17,409 bases of DNA, taken from assembly GCA_036260395.1 (NCBI GenBank), contig DASZZY010000096.1, positions 1 to 17,409 on the forward strand, read 5' to 3'. This document shows, piece by piece, positions 1 through 8,154 of the stretch. Position 1 is the first letter of the stretch. Each line of letters opens with the position of its first letter. The DNA comes from DASZZY01 sp036260395. Lineage in GTDB: Bacteria; Actinomycetota; UBA4738; CALAEC01. The notes under the pieces are model-generated. The model had not been told where the DNA came from and did not search any database. It saw only the letters and a list, made by a program, of their open reading frames with translations. Made by a program: the position numbers and the translations under genes.

Positions 1-211
1 GCGTCGCCGGGAACGTGACCGCGCCCAGGGCCATGTACATCCAGGGCAGGTTCCGGGGGCCGAAGCGGGCGAAGAACAGGGACTCGACCCCCGTCGAGCC
101 GACCGCGGCGCCGGCCCAGCCGAGGACCATCAGGGCCAGGACCAGGCCGACGGTCCGCCCCTCCCCCGGCCGCACCCGGAGCGCGCGTCGGACGCGGTGC
201 ACGGAAGGCAT
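1..211 (-). CDS. N-terminus of a membrane transporter resembling Npt/ADP-ATP-carrier-like MFS proteins (partial)
   Basis: The first 70 codons are visible and the rest lies beyond the left edge. The ATG at 209-211 follows an AAGGGG ribosome site about 8 nt upstream. A basic amphipathic start (RVRRALRVRPGEGR) is followed by a hydrophobic, Gly/Ala-rich stretch at about residues 22-40, then a pattern of small residues, LFFARFG and NLPWMYM, then a second hydrophobic segment. This order (RPGEGR, helix, alFlxRfGpxxLPxxY, helix) recalls the start of the MFS-related Npt/ATP-ADP-translocase-like proteins; some bacterial members carry HEAT repeats or a cyclic-nucleotide-binding domain at the C-terminus. 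The gene starts 52 bp after the last cyclase gene on the same strand, so co-transcription is plausible. The family call rests on a short fragment and is tentative; 'polytopic membrane protein' is safer. Confidence 0.6.
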   Translation of the reverse strand, partial: MPSVHRVRRALRVRPGEGRTVGLVLALMVLGWAGAAVGSTGVESLFFARFGPRNLPWMYMALGAVTFPAT

Positions 212-230
212 CTTCCGTTCCCCTTCGGGA

Positions 231-245
231 CCGGGCAAGGCCCGG
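231..245. repeat. Hairpin in the gap between cyclase copy 1 and the transporter
   Basis: CCGGGC-AAG-GCCCGG is a perfect inverted repeat (6-bp arms, 3-nt loop) inside the 52-bp gap at 212-263. On the transcribed minus strand it precedes the transporter's ribosome site and no U-tract follows. It looks like an intercistronic hairpin that could affect mRNA stability or transporter translation, not a classic intrinsic terminator. Confidence 0.4.
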
Positions 246-263
246 ACGGTTCGCGCCGCGCTC

Positions 264-2897
264 CTACCCCTCCATGGCGTACCGGACGGCGTCCTCGAAG
301 CTCATCCGACGCCCCTCCTCGCGCGCCGCCGCCGCTGCTTCCTCGGGAAGGCGGGCCGCCGCTTCCTGCCTGGTGTCTCCGAGGGGAAGCAGGGCCCACG
401 GCGGGTGCGCGTCGCCCCATGCCCGCTCGAGGAGCCCCTCGAACGCTCCCCACAGACGGATGGACCGGGTTGCATCCCCACGGGCCAGCGCCAGCGTGGC
501 CATTCCGGCGATCCCCACTCCGGCGTTGGCCCACTCGCGCGCTCGCGTCAGGGCCGTTCGCGTCAGGTCCTCGGCCCGATCGAGATCCCCCCGGTGATAT
601 GCGGCAGCGGCCAGCGCGCCTTGGGCGTTCTCCACCCCGAACTGGTCGCCCGCCTCGAGGAACACGGGCAGGGCGGCCTCGAGGATCTCGACGGTCTCCG
701 CGCTCCTTCCCTGGATCCCCAGCAGCTGGGAGCGCCCGACGTCAACCCAGGCCCGCCCTCGCCGGTCGGCGAGCTCGTCCCGGATGCTGGCGGCCTCCGC
801 GAATAGGCGCTCGGCGACGTCGAAGCGTCCCTCGAGGCCCTCGACGTAGGCCAGATGGAACAGCGCCTCGGCGATGAGGGCCGGATCGCCCGACGCTCTC
901 GCCAGCGCCACGGCCTCCTCGTACGGCGCTCGGGCGCCGGCGACGTCGTCCTGCCAGTACGCCATGCTGCCCGCCGCCAGCAGCGCACCCACCCGCCCGG
1001 GGGTTCTCGGCGAAGACGAAGGAAGCCCGAGCACCTGCGCCACGAGCGGACGTCCCTCGCGGACGTGGCCGCGGATCTGCCAGAACCGCCACAGCGAGGC
1101 CGCCAGACGAAGCCCCACGTCGCCTCGGTCGGCCTCGGTCGACCACCGCAGTGCGGCCTGGATGTTCTGGTGCTCGCCGTCGAGCCGATCGAGCCAGGCC
1201 TCCCGATCCGACGCCGTGAGGTGCGGCGCCGCCCGCTCGGCGAGCTCGGCGAAGAACGCCGCGTGCCGGGCCCGCACGCCCGCCGCCTCGCCCCTCTCTT
1301 CGAGCCGCTCCATGGCGAACTCGCGGATCGTCTCGAGCATCCGGAACCTCGAACCCTCCGGCGTCTCGACCGCATGGACGAGGCTGTGGTCGACGAGCCC
1401 TGCCAGCACCTCGAGCGCATCGCCACCGAGGGCGCGATCCGGATCGCAGACCGCCTCCATAGCATCGAGCGTGGCCCCCGCCGGGAACACCGCGAGACGC
1501 GAGAACAGCGTCCGATGCGGCGGCGGGAGCAGGTCGTGGCTCCACGCGATTGTGGCGAGCACGGTGCGTTGCCGCTCCGGTGCCGTCCGGGGGCCGGACC
1601 CGAGCGCGCCGAGCCGCTGCCCCAGGCGCGCCGCGATCTCGGCCGGCAACAGCACCCGCGTGTGGACCGCCGCGAGCTCGATGGCTAGCGGCAGCCCTTC
1701 CACCCGGGTGCAGATCTCGGCGACGGCGCGGGCGTTGTCCGCGTCGAGGGCGAAGCTCCCCCGGGCCGCGCGTGCCCGGTCCACGAACAAGGCGACCGCC
1801 TCGTTCTGGGCCAGGCGCGCGGGGTCGCCCTCCTCGGGCGCCGGCGCGTCCAGGGGCGTCACCGCGAACGCATGCTCGCCGGAGAGCCCCAGCCGCACGC
1901 GGCTGGTGACCAGCACGGCGGTTCCGGGAGCGGCATCCAGCAGCCGGTCGACGAGCGGAGCAGCCTCGGCAACCTGCTCGAAATTGTCGAGCACCAGGAG
2001 GATCGCCCGCCCGGCAAGGAACGCCGTGGCCGCCTCCAGGGGCGGCCGCACGGGATCCTCCGGGAGGCCGAGCCCCTTGGCGATGGCCGAGGGGACGACC
2101 GTCGTGTCGCGGATCGCGGACAGATCGACGAAGACCACGCCGTCGGCGAACGCCGGGAGAGCCTCCTCGGCCGCCCGGATGGCCAGCCGGGTCTTCCCCG
2201 TCCCTCCCGGCCCCAGGAGGGTGATGAGCCGCTCCGAGCGAAGAAGGCCCACGAGGGTTCGGACCTCCTCGGCCCGGCCGACGAAGGAGGTCCGCTGCGG
2301 GGGGAGGCTCGTCGGGACCTCGAGGCTCCGGAGCGGCGGGAACTCCGAGGAGAGCCCGTCGATGACCAGGTCGAAGATCCGCTCGGTGCCGACGTCCTTG
2401 AGCTGGTGGTGGCCGACGTCTCTCACCGAGACGCCCGGAGGCATCTCCTGCTCCACGAGCACCTTCGTGGCCTCCGAGAGCAAGACCTGTCCGCCGTGGC
2501 CGGCGGCGGCGATCCGAGCCGCCCGGTTCACGTCCATCCCGACGTAGTCGCCTCCCCCCAGGTGCGCCTCGCCGGTGTGCATGCCGATGCGGACGCGGAG
2601 GTCCCGGCCGTGGGAGAAGCGGTGTCCGGCCACGGTGCGCTGGGCGGCTACGGCCGCGCGCAGCGCGCCGCTGGCCGTCGGGAACACGGCGAAGAAGGAG
2701 TCTCCCTCCGTCCGGATGACCCGGCCGCCACCCTCGTCGAACGCCCGCCTCAGCACCACGGCGTGCTCGTCCTCGACGCGCCGGTAGCGCTCCCGGCCGA
2801 GGTCGCGCAGCATCGTGGTGGACCCCTCGATGTCGGTGAACAGGAACGTCACCGTCCCGGTGGGAAGGGCGCGGCCGGGACCCCGGTGAGCGCTCAC
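264..2897 (-). CDS. Class III nucleotide cyclase - STAND NTPase - TPR protein, copy 1
   Basis: This multidomain signalling protein has 877 residues from the GTG at 2897. That start overlaps the upstream stop as GTGA and has GGAGG 4 nt before it; an adjacent in-frame GTG at 2900 is possible. Residues about 10-180 form a class III cyclase homology domain. Metal-binding Asp22 (FTDIEGST) and Asp66 (TEGD) are present, as are Asp117, Asn124 and Arg128 (VNRAAR). The base-selecting Lys position holds Arg62. An NB-ARC/STAND ATPase follows, with Walker A GPGGTGKT at 229-236, Walker B ending LVLDN (Asp304), an LVTSR sensor near 329-333 and the GLPLAIELAA motif near 402-411. The C-terminal ~330 residues are helical TPR-like repeats. 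The protein ends at the motif where related LuxR-type regulators would continue into a helix-turn-helix, so no DNA-binding domain exists. It is the most diverged of the three copies. Likely role, inferred: ligand- or partner-gated cyclic nucleotide synthesis in the cytoplasm. Confidence 0.9.
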   Translation of the reverse strand: MSAHRGPGRALPTGTVTFLFTDIEGSTTMLRDLGRERYRRVEDEHAVVLRRAFDEGGGRVIRTEGDSFFAVFPTASGALRAAVAAQRTVAGHRFSHGRDLRVRIGMHTGEAHLGGGDYVGMDVNRAARIAAAGHGGQVLLSEATKVLVEQEMPPGVSVRDVGHHQLKDVGTERIFDLVIDGLSSEFPPLRSLEVPTSLPPQRTSFVGRAEEVRTLVGLLRSERLITLLGPGGTGKTRLAIRAAEEALPAFADGVVFVDLSAIRDTTVVPSAIAKGLGLPEDPVRPPLEAATAFLAGRAILLVLDNFEQVAEAAPLVDRLLDAAPGTAVLVTSRVRLGLSGEHAFAVTPLDAPAPEEGDPARLAQNEAVALFVDRARAARGSFALDADNARAVAEICTRVEGLPLAIELAAVHTRVLLPAEIAARLGQRLGALGSGPRTAPERQRTVLATIAWSHDLLPPPHRTLFSRLAVFPAGATLDAMEAVCDPDRALGGDALEVLAGLVDHSLVHAVETPEGSRFRMLETIREFAMERLEERGEAAGVRARHAAFFAELAERAAPHLTASDREAWLDRLDGEHQNIQAALRWSTEADRGDVGLRLAASLWRFWQIRGHVREGRPLVAQVLGLPSSSPRTPGRVGALLAAGSMAYWQDDVAGARAPYEEAVALARASGDPALIAEALFHLAYVEGLEGRFDVAERLFAEAASIRDELADRRGRAWVDVGRSQLLGIQGRSAETVEILEAALPVFLEAGDQFGVENAQGALAAAAYHRGDLDRAEDLTRTALTRAREWANAGVGIAGMATLALARGDATRSIRLWGAFEGLLERAWGDAHPPWALLPLGDTRQEAAARLPEEAAAAAREEGRRMSFEDAVRYAMEG
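2824..2849. repeat. 26-bp block identical in all three cyclase genes (unit 1 of 3)
   Basis: A 26-bp stretch encoding the start of the cyclase domain (around TFLFTDIEG) is identical at 2824-2849, 5457-5482 and 8078-8103. Between copies 1 and 3 identity extends to 38 bp (2821-2858 and 8075-8112). It marks the tandem duplication, and direct repeats about 2.6 kb apart could support unequal recombination. Whether the identity reflects recent gene conversion or only strong protein constraint cannot be told by eye. Confidence 0.85.
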
Positions 2898-5509
2898 CAC
2901 TCCTCCCGGGCGTAGGCCAGAGCCTGTTCCAGGCTCATGGCCGTGCCCTCGGCCCAGGCCCGCTCCAGCGTCTCCTCGTCCAGGGCTTCGGCAGCCGTCT
3001 CCCGGGGGTCCGGAAACGGGAAGAACGCGTCCGGGGTGTGGCCACCGACCTTCTCGCGCAGCGACGCGAACGCGCCCGCCAGCCGTGCGGCTCGTTCCGG
3101 CTGGCCCATGTTGTTCGCCAGGATGGCCAGGAACCGAAGCTGTGAGGCGATGACCAGCGCGTTCCCCTGCTCTCCCCAGGTGTCGATCGCGGTCAAGATC
3201 CCTCTCCTGGCCTCAACGGGGTCACCGCGCTGTGCCGACAGGCTCGCCAGTAACGCGATGGCGTTGCCGAGTCCCCACGTGTCGACTCGCACCTCCTCGA
3301 AGGCGCGCAGGCTCTCCTCGAGGAGCTTCCGCGCGCCGGGCAGATCGCCGCCGAACATGCTCGCCACGCCGAGCCCCCACAGCGCCCACCCTTCCCCTGC
3401 GCCGTCTCCCAGCTGCCGGGCCGTCGCCAGGCTGTCCTGGAAGAGCGACACGGCCCCCTGAGGGTCGCCCATCACCGCCTTCGCGGACGCCAGGTTGAAC
3501 ATCCCCTGCACGGTGGCCGGTTGGTCGCCGAGCTCCAGTTGGATCCCGAGCGCCTCCTCATACGCGCTGTGTGACGCCTCGAAGTCTCCCTGCCAGTAGG
3601 TGATTCCGCCCAGCGCCGTCAGGCATCGAGCCCTGGCAGTGGTCCCCGCTCGGCTCGGGCGGAGGTCCAGCGCAGCCTCGAGCCACCGCCTGGCCTCATC
3701 CAGGTGCCCCCGGGCGTACCAGAACCGCCACAACGGCGCAGCGACCCGCAGGGCGATGTCCCCACGTTCGGAGTCGATGGCCCAGCCGAGCGCGGCCCGG
3801 AGGTTGTCGTGCTCGCGGGTCAGCAGGTCGAGCCAACGCGCCTGGTCCGGACCCGTCAGGTACGGCTCGGCCTGCTCCGCCAGGTCGAGGTAATGGCCAG
3901 CGTGCCGTTCCCGAACCGCATCGGCCTCCCCGCTCTCCCGGAGCCGTTCCAGCCCGAACTCCCGGATCGTCTCGAGCATTCGGATGCGACCCTCCGTCTC
4001 GTCGGGCGCTCGGTGGACCAGGCTGTGCTGAAGGAGGACCTCGACGAGCTCGATAGCATCCCCGAGTTCCCGGCCGGGGTCTGCCACCTCCCCCGCCGCC
4101 TCCAGCGGGCAGCCTCCGGCGAACACGGACAGGCGTCGGAAGAACACCCGAACGGGCTCCTCCAGCAGGTCGTAGCTCCAGTCGATCGCGGCCCGGAGGG
4201 TGCGCTGCCGCGCCGGCGCGTCCCGCGGGCCTCCCACAAGCATGGGGAGCCGCCGATCCAGCTGCTCGAGCAGCGAGCGCGGGGGGAGCACCCGAACGCG
4301 CGAGGCGGCGAGCTCGATGGCCAGCGGAAGCCCGTCGAGCCGGGCGCAGATCTCGGCCACGATCGGCAGGGTCTCGTCCGTGACCGAGAAGCTCGGGTCG
4401 ACCGCGGCGCCGCGGTCCGCGAACAGCGCGACTGCCTCACTCCGACGCAGCATCACGGGATCGCCCCGTGGGTCGGGCAGCTCCAGGGGAGGAACTGGCA
4501 GCTCCCGCTCCCCCGAAAGCCCCAGAGGGGAGCGGCTGGTGACGAGCACGCGAACCCGCGGAGCGGTTCGGAGGATGGTGGCCACGGTGTCCGCGCCCTC
4601 CAGCACCTGCTCGAAGTTGTCCATGACCATCAGCACGGCCCGGTCGCGGAGGTGGTCCGTGACGATGTCAAGGACGGGCAGCCCGCTCTCCGTGCGCAAC
4701 CGAAGCGCCGAGGCGATCGTGTCCGCCACGAGACGCGGGTCGGTGATGGGCGAGAGGTCCACGAAGAACGTGCCGTCGGGGAAGGCCTCCGCCAGGCGGC
4801 CGGCCGCCTCGATGGCCAGCCGCGTCTTGCCCGTCCCTCCCGGTCCGGTCAGCGTGACGAGCCGGGTGCCGTTCACGAGGCCGGTGATCGCCTCCAGCGC
4901 CCGCTCCCGCCCGACGAACGAGGTGAGCAGTGCGGGGAGGAAGATCGGCGCCTCGAGGGTTCTCGGCGTCGGAAACTCCGATGGAAGCCCCTCGATCACG
5001 AGGTCGAAGAGGTGCTCGGGATGTGCCAGGTCCTTGAGGCGGTGCCCGCCGAGGTCGCGGACCGAGACCCCGTCTGGCAGGTCGTTCTCGACAAGGGACC
5101 GGGTGGCCTCGGAGAGCAGCACCTGGCCCCCGTGTCCGGCCGCGGCGATACGGGCGGCCCGGTTCACGGCGATCCCCAGGTAGTCGTCCCCTCCCAGGCG
5201 TCCCTCCCCGGTGTGCATGCCCATGCGGACCCGGAGGGGCCTGCCGTGGGACCAGGGGTGGGCCGTCAGGGCTCGCTGGGCGGCCACCGCGGCCCGAACG
5301 GCCCGTGGGGCCGAGGGGAACACAGCGAAGAAGGCATCCCCCTCGGTCCGGAGCTCGGTTCCTTCCCCCTCGGCGATGGCCGCCCGCATGAGGCGCATGT
5401 GATCGTCCTGCACCGCCCCGTAGTCCTCACCAAGCTCCTGGAGGAGCTTGGTGGAGCCCTCGATGTCGGTGAACAGGAACGTGACGGTGCCTGTGGGGAG
5501 GTCGGTCAC
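2894..5509 (-). CDS. Class III nucleotide cyclase - STAND NTPase - TPR protein, copy 2
   Basis: Middle member of the tandem triplet. I chose the GTG at 5509, giving 871 residues: it forms GTGA with the previous gene's TGA (5506-5508) and has GGAGG 4 nt upstream. A longer reading from 5569 would overlap the upstream gene by 64 bp and add a low-complexity Gly/Arg/Pro stretch. Cyclase domain about residues 4-175: metal Asp15 and Asp58, Asp109 in the second base-recognition position, Asn116 and Arg120 for the transition state, and Arg54 where Lys is usual. STAND ATPase: Walker A GPGGTGKT at 222-229, Walker B VMDN (Asp297), LVTSR sensor, GLPLAIELAA. The C-terminal part holds TPR-like units such as AYEEALGIQLELGD. 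It is closer to copy 3 than to copy 1 (shared KLLQELG and DDHMRLMR). The strict overlap on both sides implies translational coupling and roughly matched output. Confidence 0.9.
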   Translation of the reverse strand: MTDLPTGTVTFLFTDIEGSTKLLQELGEDYGAVQDDHMRLMRAAIAEGEGTELRTEGDAFFAVFPSAPRAVRAAVAAQRALTAHPWSHGRPLRVRMGMHTGEGRLGGDDYLGIAVNRAARIAAAGHGGQVLLSEATRSLVENDLPDGVSVRDLGGHRLKDLAHPEHLFDLVIEGLPSEFPTPRTLEAPIFLPALLTSFVGRERALEAITGLVNGTRLVTLTGPGGTGKTRLAIEAAGRLAEAFPDGTFFVDLSPITDPRLVADTIASALRLRTESGLPVLDIVTDHLRDRAVLMVMDNFEQVLEGADTVATILRTAPRVRVLVTSRSPLGLSGERELPVPPLELPDPRGDPVMLRRSEAVALFADRGAAVDPSFSVTDETLPIVAEICARLDGLPLAIELAASRVRVLPPRSLLEQLDRRLPMLVGGPRDAPARQRTLRAAIDWSYDLLEEPVRVFFRRLSVFAGGCPLEAAGEVADPGRELGDAIELVEVLLQHSLVHRAPDETEGRIRMLETIREFGLERLRESGEADAVRERHAGHYLDLAEQAEPYLTGPDQARWLDLLTREHDNLRAALGWAIDSERGDIALRVAAPLWRFWYARGHLDEARRWLEAALDLRPSRAGTTARARCLTALGGITYWQGDFEASHSAYEEALGIQLELGDQPATVQGMFNLASAKAVMGDPQGAVSLFQDSLATARQLGDGAGEGWALWGLGVASMFGGDLPGARKLLEESLRAFEEVRVDTWGLGNAIALLASLSAQRGDPVEARRGILTAIDTWGEQGNALVIASQLRFLAILANNMGQPERAARLAGAFASLREKVGGHTPDAFFPFPDPRETAAEALDEETLERAWAEGTAMSLEQALAYAREEW
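5457..5482. repeat. 26-bp block identical in all three cyclase genes (unit 2 of 3)
   Basis: Second occurrence of the direct repeat, in the 5' end of copy 2, about 2.63 kb from unit 1. The flanks diverge quickly, with synonymous changes on the downstream side. Confidence 0.85.
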
Positions 5510-8142
5510 TCTTCCTCCCGCGCGTAGGCCAGGGCTTCCTCCAGGGCCATGGCCTGGCCCTCGTGCCACGCCTTCTGGAACGTCTCCTCATCGAGGGCTT
5601 CGGCGGCGGCCGCGCCGGGCTCCGGGAATGCAGACGTGAACGCCTCCGGAGCCGGGCCGCCGGCGCGTTCCCTGAACGCGGCGGCCGCGCCCGCCAGCCG
5701 GGCGGCGCGCTCATGCTTCCCCAGGGCATTGGCCACGATCGCCAGGATGTTGACCTGCATCGCTGCGTTGAGAGGGCTCGGCTCGCCCTCCCAGAGGTCC
5801 ATGGTCCGGAAGACGTGAGCGCGGGCCTGGTCGAACTCTCCCGCCTGAAGGGCCAGCCCGGCGAGACCGGCCACGACGTTCCCCAAGCCCCAGACATCCC
5901 CCAGGTCCTCGAAGAGTCGCAGGCTCTCCTCCAGATGTGAGCGCGAAAGCTGGGCATCCCCCCCGAAGTAAGCGGCTGATCCCAGCCCCCACAGCGCCCA
6001 GGCCTCCCCGCGGCGATCCCCGACGTCCCGGGCGGTCACCAGGCTCTCCTCCAGCAGCGCCTGCGCCCCGGGGAGGTCCCCGGTCACCCCCCGGGTCGTC
6101 CCCAGGTCGAACAAGGCCTGAACGGTGGCCTCCCGGTCGCCGAGATCCCTGTGGATCTGCAGTGCCTCCTCGTACGCGGGGATCGCGGTATCGAAGTCGT
6201 TCTGCCAGTACGCGATGCCCCCGAGGGCGGTCAGCGCCCGGGCCCGGAGCGATGTCCGCTCCCCGGTCGACCGTAGGGCAATGACGCGGTCCGCCCACCG
6301 CCGGCCCTCTTCGATATGGCCTCGAAGCCGCCAGAAGTACCACAGGACGCTCACGAGGCTAGCTGCGATCTCTCCGCGATCCCCGTCGATGGCCCAGGCC
6401 AGCGCGGCCCGCAGGTTGTCGTGCTCCCGGATCAGCGGGTCTGCCCATCGCTGGTCGCCCGACTGCCACCGGCTCCCGGCCTCCTCGGCCAGCTTCAGGA
6501 ACCAGCGGGCATGTCTACCCCGGGCTTCATCGGCCTCGCCGGCTTCGTCCAGCCGCTCGACCCCGAACTCCCTGATCGTCTCCAGCATCCGGAACCGAGG
6601 ATCGGCGCCGTCCCCGGTCTCGCGGAGCACGAGGCTGTCGTCGACCAAGACCGCCACCCCGTCGAGGAGGTCCACCCCGATGTCCGCGTCCGACGCCGCC
6701 ACGGCCTCCGCGGCGTCGAGAGACCATCCCCCGCTGAAGACGGCCAGCCGGTGGAAGAGGATCCGATGCGCTCTGTCCAGGAGATCGTAGCTCCATTCGA
6801 TCGCCGAGCGGAGGGTCCGTTGCCGGTCGGGGAAGTCTCGGGCGCCTCCGGTCAGGAGCGGGAGCCGCCGCTCCAGCCGCTGCCGAAGCGCCTCCGGCGA
6901 GAGCACCTTGATCCGCGAGGCGGCGAGCTCGATCGCCAGGGGGAGCCCGTCGAGGCGGGTGCAGATGTCGGCCACCGCGTCGGCGTTGGCCTCGGTCAGG
7001 ACGAATCCCGGCTGCACCGCCGCAGCCCGCTGGACGAACAGCGCCACGGCAGGCACACCCGAGAGCGCGTCGGGGGAGCGCCTCTGCCGTGGACCCGGCA
7101 GGGGCAAGGGGGGGACCGGGTACTCGTGCTCGCCTCGGAGGTGGAGCGGCCTCCTGCTCGTGGTGAGCGCCCTGAGCGAGGGAGCGGTTGCCAGCAGCTC
7201 GCCCACCGTGGTCGCTGCACCGAGCACCTGCTCGAAGTTGTCGAGGACCAGGAGCATCTCGCGGTCCCGGAGCTCGTCCTTCAGCGTCTCAAGGATCGGG
7301 CGGGGCGGCTCCTCGCGGACGCCGGCCGCCTCGGCGATAGACGAGGCGACCAGCGCCGGGTCGCCGATGGCTGACAGATCCACGAACACCACCCCATCGG
7401 GGAACCGTTCGAGCAGCTGCCGGGCCGCCTCGATGGCCAGGCGGGTCTTCCCAGTGCCGCCCGGCCCCGTGAGCGTGACGAGCGCGTGCGCGTCTGCCAA
7501 CCGACGGAGGTCCCCGAGCTCGCGCTCCCGGCCGAGGAAGCTGGTGGGCTGGGAAGGAAGGTTGGACGGGATCTCCAGCGTTCGTATTGGTGGGAACTCG
7601 GACGGCAGGCCCTCGATGACCAGCTGGTGGATCGGCTGCGGCTGGTCGAAGTCCTTGAGCCGGTGTCGCCCCAGGCCCCGGAGCGTGACGCCAGCGGGCA
7701 GCTCCCCCTCCACCAGCACGGTGGTCGCCTCCGACAGCAGCACCTGACCCCCGTGGCCGGCGGCGGCGATCCGCGCGGCCCGATTGACGTCGATGCCCAG
7801 GTAGTCGTCGCCGCCGAGGCGTCCCTCTCCCGTGTGCATCCCCATCCGGACCCGGAACGGGCGCCCGTGCGGCCACGGATGCGCGTCGAAGGACCGCTGG
7901 GCGGCGACCGCGGCCCGCACCGCGCCGGCGGCCGAGGGGAACACCGCGAAGAAGGCGTCCCCCTCGGTCCGGAGCTCCCGACCTCCGCCGGCGGCGATGG
8001 CCTCGCGCATGAGGCGCATGTGGTCGTCCTGGATGGCTGCGTACCCGTCCCCGAGCTCCTGGAGGAGCTTGGTCGACCCCTCGATGTCGGTGAACAGGAA
8101 CGTCACCGTCCCCGTCGGGAGCGCTCCCTCCCTCGGCGCCAT
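5506..8142 (-). CDS. Class III nucleotide cyclase - STAND NTPase - TPR protein, copy 3 (first transcribed)
   Basis: First of the three coupled paralogues, 878 residues from the ATG at 8142. There is no Shine-Dalgarno sequence; instead GATAAT lies 6 nt upstream, which suggests a leaderless start. Cyclase domain about residues 8-180: Asp19 and Asp62 bind metal, Asp113 is retained, Asn120 and Arg124 are in place, and Arg58 replaces the base-selecting Lys. ATPase: Walker A GPGGTGKT at 226-233, Walker B LVLDN (Asp301), TTSRR sensor, GLPLAIELAA. The C-terminal third is TPR-like, including paired units such as AYEEALQIHRDLGD and ALLEESLVTARDVGD, ending with the family tail ALEEALAYA. No signal peptide, membrane segment or HTH is present. 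It sits 39 bp after the aldehyde dehydrogenase gene on the same strand, so it could be read from that operon, from its own promoter, or both. The nucleotide product and the sensed signal are unknown. Confidence 0.9.
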   Translation of the reverse strand: MAPREGALPTGTVTFLFTDIEGSTKLLQELGDGYAAIQDDHMRLMREAIAAGGGRELRTEGDAFFAVFPSAAGAVRAAVAAQRSFDAHPWPHGRPFRVRMGMHTGEGRLGGDDYLGIDVNRAARIAAAGHGGQVLLSEATTVLVEGELPAGVTLRGLGRHRLKDFDQPQPIHQLVIEGLPSEFPPIRTLEIPSNLPSQPTSFLGRERELGDLRRLADAHALVTLTGPGGTGKTRLAIEAARQLLERFPDGVVFVDLSAIGDPALVASSIAEAAGVREEPPRPILETLKDELRDREMLLVLDNFEQVLGAATTVGELLATAPSLRALTTSRRPLHLRGEHEYPVPPLPLPGPRQRRSPDALSGVPAVALFVQRAAAVQPGFVLTEANADAVADICTRLDGLPLAIELAASRIKVLSPEALRQRLERRLPLLTGGARDFPDRQRTLRSAIEWSYDLLDRAHRILFHRLAVFSGGWSLDAAEAVAASDADIGVDLLDGVAVLVDDSLVLRETGDGADPRFRMLETIREFGVERLDEAGEADEARGRHARWFLKLAEEAGSRWQSGDQRWADPLIREHDNLRAALAWAIDGDRGEIAASLVSVLWYFWRLRGHIEEGRRWADRVIALRSTGERTSLRARALTALGGIAYWQNDFDTAIPAYEEALQIHRDLGDREATVQALFDLGTTRGVTGDLPGAQALLEESLVTARDVGDRRGEAWALWGLGSAAYFGGDAQLSRSHLEESLRLFEDLGDVWGLGNVVAGLAGLALQAGEFDQARAHVFRTMDLWEGEPSPLNAAMQVNILAIVANALGKHERAARLAGAAAAFRERAGGPAPEAFTSAFPEPGAAAAEALDEETFQKAWHEGQAMALEEALAYAREEE
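8078..8103. repeat. 26-bp block identical in all three cyclase genes (unit 3 of 3)
   Basis: Third occurrence of the direct repeat, in the 5' end of copy 3, about 2.62 kb from unit 2. It has the longer, 38-bp match to copy 1. Confidence 0.85.
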
Positions 8143-8148
8143 GCCGGG

Positions 8149-8154
8149 ATTATC
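8149..8154 (-). promoter_or_regulatory. Candidate -10 element GATAAT for a leaderless cyclase transcript
   Basis: On the minus strand GATAAT is followed by 6 nt and then the ATG of copy 3. This matches 5 of 6 TATAAT positions at the spacing expected if transcription starts at or within 1-2 nt of the start codon. There is no recognisable -35 hexamer and no Shine-Dalgarno. It lies in the 39-bp gap after the aldehyde dehydrogenase gene. Confidence 0.45.

Noticed and set aside
5431..5452. Inverted repeat AGCTCC-TGGA-GGAGCT near the start of cyclase copy 2 (also in copy 3)
   Set aside because: It encodes the conserved KLLQELG segment and follows from codon choice in a coding sequence; not evidence of an operator.
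874..5527. Long plus-strand open frames of 350-600 codons opposite the cyclase genes
   Set aside because: They are Arg/Ser/Gly/Pro-rich mirrors of high-GC coding DNA, lack recognisable domains and lie opposite genes with complete motifs.
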